In this document: piece after piece, positions 55,480 through 62,598 of the stretch
Layout: each line of letters starts with the position of its first letter
Numbering within the stretch: position 1 is the first letter of the stretch
NCBI GenBank assembly: GCA_016707885.1
Contig: JADJGU010000002.1
Coordinates: 248,001 to 312,000, forward strand
Origin: Sphingomonadales bacterium
Lineage (GTDB): Bacteria > Pseudomonadota > Alphaproteobacteria > Sphingomonadales > Sphingomonadaceae
Length of the DNA: 64,000 bases
Direction of reading: 5' to 3'
Translations under genes and position numbers: made by a program
The notes under the pieces: generated by a model
Told to the model about the DNA's origin: nothing
The model's input: only the letters and a program-made list of their open reading frames with translations
Database searches by the model: none

Positions 55480-56118
55480 ATGTCACTTGTCGATCGCGTA
55501 AAAAATATCCTTTTGCAGCCCAAATCGGAATGGGAAGTCATAGCCGGTGAAAGCACGACAGTCGGTGGACTGTTTACGGGCTATGCTGCAATTTTGGCGT
55601 TATTGCCGGTTGTAGGCGGTATCGTCGCTATGGGCCTTTTGGGAATTTCGGCGGGTGGCATGGGCGGCCTAGGGGGTGCCGGGCTCAGTATCGGTTTGAG
55701 CGCGGTCGTCGCGATGACCGTTATAGGTTATGTTGTCGGTCTCGCAGTGCTGTGGCTTATGTCATTCATCGTCAACGCCGTGTCGCCAAGTTTCAATGGC
55801 AAATCGGAAATGGTTCAGGCCACCAAGCTCATGACATATTCGTCGACCCCGAATTGGGTCGTCGGGCTGATAAGTCCATTCATTCCTATCGTAGGATCGT
55901 TGCTTGGCCTTGGAGCCATCGCTTATGCGGTTTATTTGATCTATCTGGGACTGAAACCCGTTCTAGGTGTACCGCAGGAAAAGGTCGCTGGTTTCACCGT
56001 GGTCATTGTTCTTATCTACATTGTCCTCTCGTTGGTGGTTGGCGGGATTATTGCCGCAACATTGTTCTCGACCTTCTTTGGCGGAGCCATGATGGCTGGA
56101 GCAATGGCTGGGGCCTAA
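55480..56118 (+). CDS. Yip1-domain membrane protein
   Basis: A 212-residue membrane protein with five or six hydrophobic helices and the N-terminal amphipathic start SLVDRVKNILLQPKSEW that is typical of bacterial Yip1-domain proteins. Gly-rich loops (GISAGGMGGLGGAG) join helices. An AGGGG lies before the ATG at 55480. The function is unknown. It is upstream of a J-domain gene on the same strand. Confidence 0.85.
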   Translation: MSLVDRVKNILLQPKSEWEVIAGESTTVGGLFTGYAAILALLPVVGGIVAMGLLGISAGGMGGLGGAGLSIGLSAVVAMTVIGYVVGLAVLWLMSFIVNAVSPSFNGKSEMVQATKLMTYSSTPNWVVGLISPFIPIVGSLLGLGAIAYAVYLIYLGLKPVLGVPQEKVAGFTVVIVLIYIVLSLVVGGIIAATLFSTFFGGAMMAGAMAGA

Positions 56119-56172
56119 TCTAACCAAAACTCCTACTGGTATCTGGGCCATGTCCTCGCTAAAGGCGGCGGC

Positions 56173-56706
56173 ATGGCTCGTTCTTCAAGATCGAATGACT
56201 GGGGTTTTCCGCGCTGGCGCGGATATGGCTCGTCACGTGAAGCGCAATCGATAAGACTTTGCGATCGCGTCGGTTGCGAACGCGCAGGCAATTGCCCGGC
56301 GCCAAAATCCCCCAATAGCCCCGAACGCTGGATGTTCTGCGAAGATCATGCTGCAGAATATAATCGCGGATGGGACTATTTCGCCGGCCTGACCGCTGAA
56401 GAAGCAGCTGAACGTGAATCGGACGAACGCCGCGATAATAGCGGCTACCGCGAATCTGCGCATTATGGCTGGATGGGCCCGGGCGATGGCAGCCGCAGTC
56501 GCGATGAAATGCGGGCGCTGGAACTTCTGGGTTTGGAGAGCGATGCTTCATTTGAAGACGCAAAGAAAGCCTGGCGCCGGATAGCAAAGGAAACGCATCC
56601 CGACGTCAACCCGGGCAATGCGGATGCTGCAAAGGCATTTCAGGCAGGACAAGCTGCATATGATGTGTTGCGCGCAGCCGAAGACCGCCGTGAATGGAAG
56701 GGCTGA
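56173..56706 (+). CDS. J-domain protein
   Basis: A 177-residue protein with a C-terminal J domain (about 115-177), containing RALELLGLESDASFEDAKKA and the HPD motif in ETHPDVNPG. The N-terminal 110 residues hold paired Cys (LCDRVGC, GNC, FCEDH) that could bind a metal. It would recruit a DnaK-type chaperone. It is not the main DnaJ, since the Gly/Phe and zinc domains are absent. It is convergent with sufE. Confidence 0.85.
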   Translation: MARSSRSNDWGFPRWRGYGSSREAQSIRLCDRVGCERAGNCPAPKSPNSPERWMFCEDHAAEYNRGWDYFAGLTAEEAAERESDERRDNSGYRESAHYGWMGPGDGSRSRDEMRALELLGLESDASFEDAKKAWRRIAKETHPDVNPGNADAAKAFQAGQAAYDVLRAAEDRREWKG

Positions 56707-56710
56707 AAAC

Positions 56711-57115
56711 TCAGCCTGAATAACGTGCAGCGGTGGCCCGGATGAGCGCGATCATATTGGGAATGCCCTGCGTCCGATTCGAACTCAGTTGATTTTTGAG
56801 GTCGAACGGCGCGAGTGCAGCTTCGATATCTAGTGACCCGATTTCCGCAGCGGACATTCCTTCGACTGTTTTCAGTACAAGCGCGATAATGCCCTTGGTT
56901 ATTGCGGCATTGCTGTCGGCCAGAAAACTCAGTTCCCCGGTTTCTGTCACCGGATAAACCCATACGTTTGCCGAACAGCCGCGGACCAGAGTGGCATCGG
57001 TCTTCAGCGCATCGGGCATGGGTGGCAGGGCTTTGCCCAGATCAATCAACAGGCGATAACGATCATCGCCATCTAGAAATTCATATTCGTCTAGAATGTC
57101 AGCTAATGCAATCAT
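56711..57115 (-). CDS. sufE: SufE-like sulfur acceptor
   Basis: A 134-residue SufE protein. The sulfur-accepting Cys is in RGCSANVWVYP near residue 47, and the C-terminal SSNRTQGIPNMI is the family pattern. SufE takes sulfur from SufS for Fe-S cluster assembly; CsdE is the alternative name. It starts 26 bases after the last Psp-cluster gene on the same strand and may be on the same transcript. Confidence 0.9.
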   Translation of the reverse strand: MIALADILDEYEFLDGDDRYRLLIDLGKALPPMPDALKTDATLVRGCSANVWVYPVTETGELSFLADSNAAITKGIIALVLKTVEGMSAAEIGSLDIEAALAPFDLKNQLSSNRTQGIPNMIALIRATAARYSG

Positions 57116-57141
57116 AGGCACTGCGCTTATGGTGTCATCCT

Positions 57142-57384
57142 CTAGATATCAATGCCCGCCGCTATAGCCTCCAGCTTTTTCACACGTTCCTTGAGGTCAG
57201 CGACCTCGATGCGTGAGACGGTAGACGGGACGCCATCCGGCGCTGGCCGGTGCTGGCTTTCCATTTCAATACGCTTGAGTTCAATCCAGTCGCGCCATCC
57301 TCGAAGGCTGGCGGCAGCGATGATGCCGACGGTCGCCAGCGCCAGCGCGCTCACCGTCAGGTAGAAGCTGGGGTCCTGTGGCAT
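57142..57384 (-). CDS. Psp-cluster small membrane coiled-coil protein 6
   Basis: An 80-residue protein with an N-terminal membrane helix (about 8-26, LTVSALALATVGIIAA) and a C-terminal coiled coil VADLKERVKKLEAIAAG. It shares the coiled-coil segment of its five upstream neighbours but ends before the EIExLR motif, so it is the most divergent. It is the last member of the expanded set. Probably a PspB-like membrane partner; function is inferred from context. Confidence 0.72.
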   Translation of the reverse strand: MPQDPSFYLTVSALALATVGIIAAASLRGWRDWIELKRIEMESQHRPAPDGVPSTVSRIEVADLKERVKKLEAIAAGIDI

Positions 57385-57404
57385 GGTCCTTCCTTCCTTT
57401 TCGA

Positions 57405-57683
57405 TTACCGGTCGCGCAGCGCTTCGATCTCGCGGCTGACGTCGATGGCGCTTGAGTTGTCGGTGGCGATGCGTTCCAGAACTTTAATGCGCTCTTTCAA
57501 CTCGCTGATTTCGTTCTGCAAAGCTTGCGTTTCGCTATTACTCGCCAGTCGCTGGGTCTTGTTTCCCAGCATATCCTGATCTTCGATTATGCCGTACTTC
57601 GCCTGATGTTTGCTCTGGATGATCTTACCGATAGTGATGATGGCAATGATGGCTACGACCATCGTGAAGGGATCGCCGATCAT
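57405..57683 (-). CDS. Psp-cluster small membrane coiled-coil protein 5
   Basis: A 92-residue protein. Membrane helix at about 5-22 (PFTMVVAIIAIITIGKII), then a coiled coil ISELKERIKVLERIATD and the end SREIEALRDR. The same coiled-coil-plus-tail pattern ends PspC and four other neighbours. Its ATG overlaps the stop of the gene before (ATGA), so it is coupled to it. Likely a PspB-type partner. Confidence 0.76.
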   Translation of the reverse strand: MIGDPFTMVVAIIAIITIGKIIQSKHQAKYGIIEDQDMLGNKTQRLASNSETQALQNEISELKERIKVLERIATDNSSAIDVSREIEALRDR

Positions 57684-57970
57684 TTGACTACTTCCTTTTC
57701 ATGTATTGGCTGAGTTGGCAGGCTGCGAAGTGCCTCGATTTCGTTGGCGAGACTATAGCCCTGATCCGTCACTATGCGTTCTAGGACAGCGACCCGTTCT
57801 TCAAGTCGTCCCTTGTCGGCGGCATATTGCGCGGCTTTTTCAGCGATGTTCTGGGCATCCAGTTCCATCTGCCGCTCTTTCAATTTCATCCATGGGCGGA
57901 AAATTGCACCAGCAAATATGGCGAGCAATCCGCAGCAAATGCCCAATATAGGTATGAGTAAGGGGCTCAT
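57680..57970 (-). CDS. Psp-cluster small membrane coiled-coil protein 4
   Basis: A 96-residue protein. N-terminal membrane helix (about 3-22, PLLIPILGICCGLLAIFAG), then a polar linker and coiled coil KGRLEERVAVLERIVTDQG followed by SLANEIEALR and a 13-residue extra tail. The Cys pair in the helix is unusual. Coupled by ATGA to the following gene. Part of the Psp expansion. Confidence 0.77.
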   Translation of the reverse strand: MSPLLIPILGICCGLLAIFAGAIFRPWMKLKERQMELDAQNIAEKAAQYAADKGRLEERVAVLERIVTDQGYSLANEIEALRSLPTQPIHEKEVVK

Positions 57971-57991
57971 CGAAGTAGCTTCCTTTATGGT

Positions 57992-58318
57992 TCAGTTGGC
58001 AGGGCCGCGCAGGGCTTCGATTTCGGCGGTCAACTTGTGGGTATCATCGACTACGATCTTCTCCACACTGGCAAGGCGATCCTTGATCGAACCCAGTTCG
58101 GCGCGCAGTTGCGCATTTTCCTGGCTCAGCAGCTTGATCCGTTCGACCGATTCCTGATCAGTCTTGGGATAGACCGCCTGACCCCACGCACCATCAAGCG
58201 GATAGCCATTTTTGATGCGTAGCCAGGTTGTAATAACCCAGCCGGCTGAAATTGAGACAATTCCCACGCCGATCATCGGACCAATTGCAGAAATGATAGC
58301 TAGTTTATCCGGATCCAT
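57992..58318 (-). CDS. Psp-cluster small membrane coiled-coil protein 3
   Basis: A 108-residue protein. A membrane helix (about 8-30) contains AGWVITTWLRIKNGYPL, which closely resembles AGWVINNWIRAKHGYAL of the 58342-58623 gene, so the two are a recent duplicate pair. The C-terminal coiled coil IKDRLASVEKIVVDD leads to KLTAEIEALRGPAN. Probably a PspB-type partner. Confidence 0.77.
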   Translation of the reverse strand: MDPDKLAIISAIGPMIGVGIVSISAGWVITTWLRIKNGYPLDGAWGQAVYPKTDQESVERIKLLSQENAQLRAELGSIKDRLASVEKIVVDDTHKLTAEIEALRGPAN

Positions 58319-58341
58319 TTGCTTTGTCCTATTGGTCGCGC

Positions 58342-58623
58342 TCAGCGCAGACTTTCAATTTCATCGGCCAGACGCACACCCTTGTCAGTCGCGATGCGTT
58401 CCAGAACGGCAATCCGTTCTTCCAACCGCCCGATCTTTCCCTCAAGCCGTTCGTTGGTGCTGGTCAACAGTCCGATTTTGCGCTCTGCTTCGGGCAGTTC
58501 CTTGGTGGTTTTTCCACCCCATTCATCTTCCAACGCATAGCCATGCTTGGCGCGGATCCAGTTGTTGATCACCCAGCCTGCGGTGCATAGACCAACGATC
58601 CAGATTATCGTGTCGGGTCCCAT
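58342..58623 (-). CDS. Psp-cluster small membrane coiled-coil protein 2
   Basis: A 93-residue protein, paralogous to its downstream neighbour. A membrane helix (about 5-20) with AGWVINNWIRAKHGYAL is followed by WGGKTTK and a coiled coil IGRLEERIAVLERIATD, ending RLADEIESLR. The last nine residues are identical to the end of the PspC-like protein. This is strong evidence that the small proteins and PspC share an interaction end. Confidence 0.79.
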   Translation of the reverse strand: MGPDTIIWIVGLCTAGWVINNWIRAKHGYALEDEWGGKTTKELPEAERKIGLLTSTNERLEGKIGRLEERIAVLERIATDKGVRLADEIESLR

Positions 58624-58649
58624 ATCCCTTTTCCCTTTCCTTGCCGCGC

Positions 58650-58922
58650 TTAGCGCAAGCGTTCGATTTCACGGCCCAGACTGAGGCTGCTATCGGTAGC
58701 GATCCGCTCCATTACTGAAAGCCTGTCTTCCAGACGGAGCATTTGGCCGCGCATCGCTTCATTCTCGTTGACCAGCAATTCGGTCTGGCGCGACGGTGCG
58801 AGCCCGTCTTGCTTGAGCGCTGCCCTGACTTTGCGACGACCATACCATTGGATGGTCAGCGTTGCGGCCACGCCCAGCAAGCCGCCCAGAAACAGGACAA
58901 ACATGAATTCGCCTTCGTGCAT
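58650..58922 (-). CDS. Psp-cluster small membrane coiled-coil protein 1
   Basis: A 90-residue protein with a membrane helix at about 5-24 (EFMFVLFLGGLLGVAATLTI), a basic segment (WYGRRKVRAALKQ) and a coiled coil MLRLEDRLSVMERIATD, ending SLGREIERLR. It is the first small paralog after pspC. Its gap to pspC is 27 bases. Probably PspB-derived. Confidence 0.78.
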   Translation of the reverse strand: MHEGEFMFVLFLGGLLGVAATLTIQWYGRRKVRAALKQDGLAPSRQTELLVNENEAMRGQMLRLEDRLSVMERIATDSSLSLGREIERLR

Positions 58923-58949
58923 GTACTTTCTCCCAAGCCGATCTGCTGC

Positions 58950-59333
58950 TTAGCGCAGGCTCTCGATTTCGTCGGCGAGCTGTTTGTTATTGCTTACATA
59001 GAAGGTTTCCATATCAGCCAGACGACGGTCGATTTCGCGGAAGCGTGAACGGATGTCGCGGGTTGTGCGGGCAGGGGATTGGCGGACTCCCTGCCAGAAT
59101 TTTTGCTCGGCCTTATCCTCGCTATAGAGGTGGATCGGCTTTTTGTCGGCCATCCATGCGGTGATCCAGTAAGCAATTGGCGTCCAAGGAAAGCCGCCCA
59201 TCAATGTGAGCATCACCGCGCCCAGCCGAACCCAGAGGACATTGACCCCTGTATAGTCCGCTATGCCTGCGCAAACGCCTTTCCATTTGCCATTCTGCTT
59301 ATCGAGATAGAATTTGGTGTGCATGCCAGACAT
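58950..59333 (-). CDS. pspC: PspC with C-terminal extension
   Basis: A 127-residue PspC. The PspC domain reads KFYLDKQNGKWKGVCAGIAD, then a membrane region (about 33-60) with LGAVMLTLMGGFPWTPIAYW. PspC normally senses secretin or membrane damage and binds PspA. Here the C-terminal 35 residues form an extra coiled coil (FREIDRRLADMETFYV) and end LADEIESLR. The start ATG follows the pspB stop by one base. Confidence 0.88.
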   Translation of the reverse strand: MSGMHTKFYLDKQNGKWKGVCAGIADYTGVNVLWVRLGAVMLTLMGGFPWTPIAYWITAWMADKKPIHLYSEDKAEQKFWQGVRQSPARTTRDIRSRFREIDRRLADMETFYVSNNKQLADEIESLR

Positions 59334-59334
59334 C

Positions 59335-59625
59335 TCAGTTCTTCCTCTCCAGTCGGCGGATATTGTCTAAGTCGGCATATTCTTCGCTCTCATGATCGAG
59401 GCGGCGTGGGTGCCAATCGGGATTGTCGGCGGCGACAAGGCGTTCGACTGTGTCGAGGCGATCTTCGAGGCGGCGCGCCAGTTCGTGCATGTCGCCGAGC
59501 ATGCGTTCATCATCATTGGTCAGCGTTGCGGCGGTTTTCCACTTGGTGACATAGTGCATTATCAGCCAGGGCAGCCCGATGAAGAGCATGCCGACTACGA
59601 ATATGGGTACAAGTTCATCTGCCAT
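59335..59625 (-). CDS. pspB: PspB-like membrane protein
   Basis: A 96-residue PspB. A membrane helix (about 7-24, PIFVVGMLFIGLPWLIMHYV) leads to a coiled coil ARRLEDRLDTVERLVAADNP followed by DWHPRR, matching the PspB pattern of leucine-zipper plus a Trp-containing end. The extra C-terminal 20 residues are acidic/basic. It is four bases after the stop of pspA. PspB with PspC transmits stress to PspA. Confidence 0.86.
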   Translation of the reverse strand: MADELVPIFVVGMLFIGLPWLIMHYVTKWKTAATLTNDDERMLGDMHELARRLEDRLDTVERLVAADNPDWHPRRLDHESEEYADLDNIRRLERKN

Positions 59626-59629
59626 CGAC

Positions 59630-60298
59630 TCAGCCCTTCTTCATTGCTTTTTTCATGGCTTCGAGTTCCGCATCGACTTCGTCGATTGCGTTCAAAGCGT
59701 CTATCTCTTCGCCGAGCGTCTTGGGGCCATCGGCACCAATTGAAAGAGCGTCGGCATAGCCTTGTGCTTCATCGACCCGGCGTTCGAGGTCATCGAAACG
59801 GCTGAAGGCGTCACGAACCTTGTCACCATTATACATGGTGCGCAGTTTCACCTGGTTTTCGGCGCTTTCGAGGCGCGTCATCAAGGCGTTCTGGCGCGAG
59901 CGGGCGTCGATCAACTTCTTCTGCAGCTTGTGAATGTCGGCTTCTGACGCCTTCAGGGCATCGTCGAGCACGGCTACTTCCGAACGAAGCTGGTCGGCCA
60001 TGTCGACCGCCTTCTTACGCTCGACCAATGCGGCCTTCGCCAGATCTTCACGGTTTTTGGACAAAGCGAGCTGAGCCTTTTCGGTCCAGTCAGCCTGCAG
60101 ATGGTCGAGCTTGGCGATATGGCGCTGCAGCTCTTTCTTGTCGGCAATCGTGCGTGCGGCGGAAGCGCGCACTTCAACAAGGGTTTCTTCCATCTCCATG
60201 ATGATCATGCGGATCAGCTTTGCCGGGTCTTCCGACTTGTCGAGCAGGTCGGTGACGTTGGCGGCGATGATGTCGCGTGTCCTGGAAAATATGCCCAT
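59630..60298 (-). CDS. pspA: Phage shock protein A
   Basis: A 222-residue ESCRT-III-like coiled-coil protein. MGIFSRTRDIIAANVTDLLD is the amphipathic start, then long coiled coils through residue 190 (RASAARTIADKKELQRHI, LDDALKASEADIHKLQKKL). PspA binds damaged membrane and, when free, inhibits PspF. The start ATG at 60298 is that of the family. It is preceded by a long hairpin that separates it from the small first gene of the operon. Confidence 0.95.
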   Translation of the reverse strand: MGIFSRTRDIIAANVTDLLDKSEDPAKLIRMIIMEMEETLVEVRASAARTIADKKELQRHIAKLDHLQADWTEKAQLALSKNREDLAKAALVERKKAVDMADQLRSEVAVLDDALKASEADIHKLQKKLIDARSRQNALMTRLESAENQVKLRTMYNGDKVRDAFSRFDDLERRVDEAQGYADALSIGADGPKTLGEEIDALNAIDEVDAELEAMKKAMKKG

Positions 60299-60354
60299 TG
60301 GGTAACTCCGGATATTGAAACGTTCTGTCGACTGGAACATTGCACGAAAAGGGG

Positions 60355-60409
60355 CGACCGGGGCAAGCTCTTGTAGGGGAGCTGGGGGAGAGCTTTCGCG
60401 CCCCGGTCG
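60355..60409 (-). promoter_or_regulatory. Long hairpin between the first psp gene and pspA
   Basis: CGACCGGGGC (60355-60364) pairs perfectly with GCCCCGGTCG (60400-60409), and AAGCTC (60365-60370) with GAGCTT (60390-60395) continues the stem. No T-tract follows on the minus strand. It lies in the 124 bases between the small ORF and pspA and may act as an RNA processing or partial termination site. Confidence 0.5.
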
Positions 60410-60422
60410 GCGGCTTGCAGCG

Positions 60423-60602
60423 TCAGGCAAGATAGGCGCTAACGCCGACAGGCCGGTTGGACTGTTCTGCTGCATGGTGGCTGGCATCTTTCTGCTGAAT
60501 GACAAAGGACGAAAGCCCGAATGCGATGAGCAGCAGCATCGAGATCGACGCGCCGACGATCGTTCCGGTCGGCTGGGTTTCGGTCTGGTTGAGCTTTTGC
60601 AT
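60423..60602 (-). CDS. Small membrane protein at the head of the psp operon (59 aa)
   Basis: A 59-residue protein with one membrane helix (about 18-37, GASISMLLLIAFGLSSFVIQ) and polar ends. The ATG at 60602 follows GAGGGAAG. It is the first gene after the sigma-54 promoter, so it should be the most strongly induced. No family is recognised; it is not PspB, PspC, PspD or PspG by sequence. Its role in membrane stress is inferred from position alone. Confidence 0.72.
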   Translation of the reverse strand: MQKLNQTETQPTGTIVGASISMLLLIAFGLSSFVIQQKDASHHAAEQSNRPVGVSAYLA

Positions 60603-60647
60603 TTTCTTCCCTCTTGGTTTCGGCCTTTGTGCGGCTTGCCAGACATG

Positions 60648-60665
60648 TAGCAGGAGGCGTGCCAA
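60648..60665 (-). promoter_or_regulatory. Sigma-54 promoter of the psp operon
   Basis: On the minus strand the sequence reads TTGGCACGCCTCCTGCTA. This matches the sigma-54 consensus TGGCACG-N4-TTGCW with exact spacing and one mismatch (CTGCT). It lies 46 bases upstream of the ATG of the first psp gene, with PspF encoded divergently. Confidence 0.85.
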
Positions 60666-60733
60666 TTTGATGGCAGTGGCGGAATTCCAAGCAAAAATGA
60701 CAAAACTGACACCAAAATGGCAACGCGCACGAT

Positions 60734-60767
60734 GTAAAACTTGCCAAATGATGGTGAAATATGCCAA
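60734..60767 (-). promoter_or_regulatory. Two repeats, candidate PspF upstream sites
   Basis: GTAAAACTTGCCAA (60734-60747) and GTGAAATATGCCAA (60754-60767) match at 11 of 14 positions and are spaced 20 bases, two helical turns. They are about 96-129 bases upstream of the predicted start of transcription, the position of the PspF sites in E. coli. They also lie just before the pspF ATG, so PspF could repress itself. Confidence 0.6.
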
Positions 60768-60776
60768 CAGTGAGGA

Positions 60777-61832
60777 ATGGAGCGCGGCACTCAATTCATC
60801 GGCCAAAGTTCGGCTTTTCTCGATGCGGTGGAGCGCGCCAGCCGCGCGGCATCGTTAAATCGCCCAATCCTTGTCATTGGTGAACGTGGCACGGGCAAGG
60901 AGCTGATCGCCGAGCGACTTCACCGCCTGTCGCAGCGATGGGACGGCCCGCTGGTCACTATGAACTGTGCGGCCTTACCTGAAACACTGATCGAGGCCGA
61001 ACTATTCGGGCATGAGGCAGGGGCCTTTACGGGTGCCACCCGTGCGCGAGAAGGGCGTTTTGAAGAGGCGCATGGCGGAACCTTGTTTCTCGATGAATTG
61101 GGCACGCTTTCGATGGGTGCACAAGAGCGTTTGTTGCGTGCCGTGGAATATGGCGAAGTCACGCGGATCGGCTCGTCTAAGCCGATCCGCGTCGATGTGC
61201 GTATCGTAGGTGCAACCAACGAAAGCCTGCCGGACATGGTTGCAAAAGAACGCTTTCGTGCCGACCTTCTCGATCGGCTCAGTTTCGAGGTCATTACCTT
61301 GCCGCCGTTGCGCGTGCGCGAAGGTGATATCGAGGTTTTGTCCGACTATTTCGGGCGTCGCATGGCGAATGAGCTTGAATGGGATAGCTGGCCCGGATTT
61401 GGCCAAGTCGCGTGTCGCGCAATGGAAAATTACAGTTGGCCGGGCAATGTCCGCGAACTCAGAAATGTTGTCGAACGCGCGGTTTACCGCTGGAATTCGC
61501 CTGAACAGCCGGTCGACTATGTCCAGTTCGATCCATTTGAAAGCCCGTGGACAGCGCTTCCGAGTTCTAGCCCCCAGCCCCGCGAAAGCGAAAGCGGCGG
61601 CGGGCAGGAAGAAGGCGCTGGCGCATCACGCCATTCGACCGATTTTTCGGCAATCAGCGAAGCCCAGATCAAGGTCGGTGACTTTAAGGCGACCACTGAA
61701 GCTTTTGAAAAGGCATTGCTCGAACAGGCGCTGGCACAACATCGCTACAACCAGCGGCAAACCGCCAAGGCGCTCAATCTCAGCTATGACCAACTAAGGC
61801 ACAGCCTGAAGAAGCACGACTTGCTGGGCTAG
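60777..61832 (+). CDS. pspF: PspF-like sigma-54 enhancer-binding activator
   Basis: A 351-residue AAA+ activator with no N-terminal sensor domain, as in PspF. Walker A is GERGTGKE, the sigma-54 contact is GAFTGA, Walker B is GGTLFLDELGT, and the arginine finger region is FRADLLDRL. The C-terminal helix-turn-helix (RQTAKALNLSYDQLRHSLKK) binds the upstream sites. A 50-residue Ser/Gly/Glu-rich linker before the HTH is longer than in E. coli. PspA holds it inactive in the absence of stress. Confidence 0.93.
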   Translation: MERGTQFIGQSSAFLDAVERASRAASLNRPILVIGERGTGKELIAERLHRLSQRWDGPLVTMNCAALPETLIEAELFGHEAGAFTGATRAREGRFEEAHGGTLFLDELGTLSMGAQERLLRAVEYGEVTRIGSSKPIRVDVRIVGATNESLPDMVAKERFRADLLDRLSFEVITLPPLRVREGDIEVLSDYFGRRMANELEWDSWPGFGQVACRAMENYSWPGNVRELRNVVERAVYRWNSPEQPVDYVQFDPFESPWTALPSSSPQPRESESGGGQEEGAGASRHSTDFSAISEAQIKVGDFKATTEAFEKALLEQALAQHRYNQRQTAKALNLSYDQLRHSLKKHDLLG

Positions 61833-62563
61833 GAAGCCGACACCACTAACCGATAGCCGGTGTCGAGTTGGTCCAATCCCATAAGATCGCCATATTTAGC
61901 CTCCCATGCGCCGCTTTCGAGGTCCTCGGCTAACCGCTCAAGCGCAGCCTCTGCGCCTTCGATCTTCCAGAATGACGACATGCCCTGCCGGATTCGCGGA
62001 TCGAGATAGGCGCGCGGTCGTCGCCAATAGGCGTAAAGGAAGCCGTCGCTGCAATCATGCGGAACCAAAACCGGTGAAACAGAAACCGGCCCCATCCAGC
62101 GTGCATAATCGGCCATCGCGGGCATTTGTCCCTCATCAAGGGTGACCAGTTCGGGCAGATAGTCGGTCAGCCAGCATCCGCGATGCGCCCGATCAAAGGT
62201 GAGGAGCACCACCGGCCCGCGTGTTACTCGGCGCATCTCAGCCAAGCCTTTTGCCATGTCGGGCCAATGGTGGACTGTCAGGATTGCCATCGAGGCATCG
62301 AAACTTTTGTCTTCGAATGGAAGACTATCGGCGCTTGCCTGCACCGCCGGCCCAAGATGCAGGGGGCGCTGGGCAATCATTTCGGCGGAGGGTTCGACTG
62401 CCGTCACCACGCGTTCGGTCGGTTCATAATTCCCGGCACCTGCACCCACATTAAGTACGGTTTTTGCATTTCCCAATGCGGCATGGATATGCGCCGCAAT
62501 GCGCGGATCAGCCTTGCGCAAATTGACGTAATCGACGCCGATTGTGTCGTAGGCTGCAGACAT
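61829..62563 (-). CDS. SAM-dependent class I methyltransferase
   Basis: A 244-residue methyltransferase of the Methyltransf_11 type. SAM motif I is TVLNVGAGAGNYEP, followed by an acidic motif II (VTAVEPS) and SLPFEDKSFDASMAILTVHHW. The substrate cannot be told. Its stop overlaps the pspF stop by three bases (CTAG). The start is the second of two adjacent ATGs; the first adds one residue. Confidence 0.85.
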   Translation of the reverse strand: MSAAYDTIGVDYVNLRKADPRIAAHIHAALGNAKTVLNVGAGAGNYEPTERVVTAVEPSAEMIAQRPLHLGPAVQASADSLPFEDKSFDASMAILTVHHWPDMAKGLAEMRRVTRGPVVLLTFDRAHRGCWLTDYLPELVTLDEGQMPAMADYARWMGPVSVSPVLVPHDCSDGFLYAYWRRPRAYLDPRIRQGMSSFWKIEGAEAALERLAEDLESGAWEAKYGDLMGLDQLDTGYRLVVSAS

Positions 62564-62598
62564 CACTTGGCTCTAACGCCCGGAAGAGATTCAAGCAA

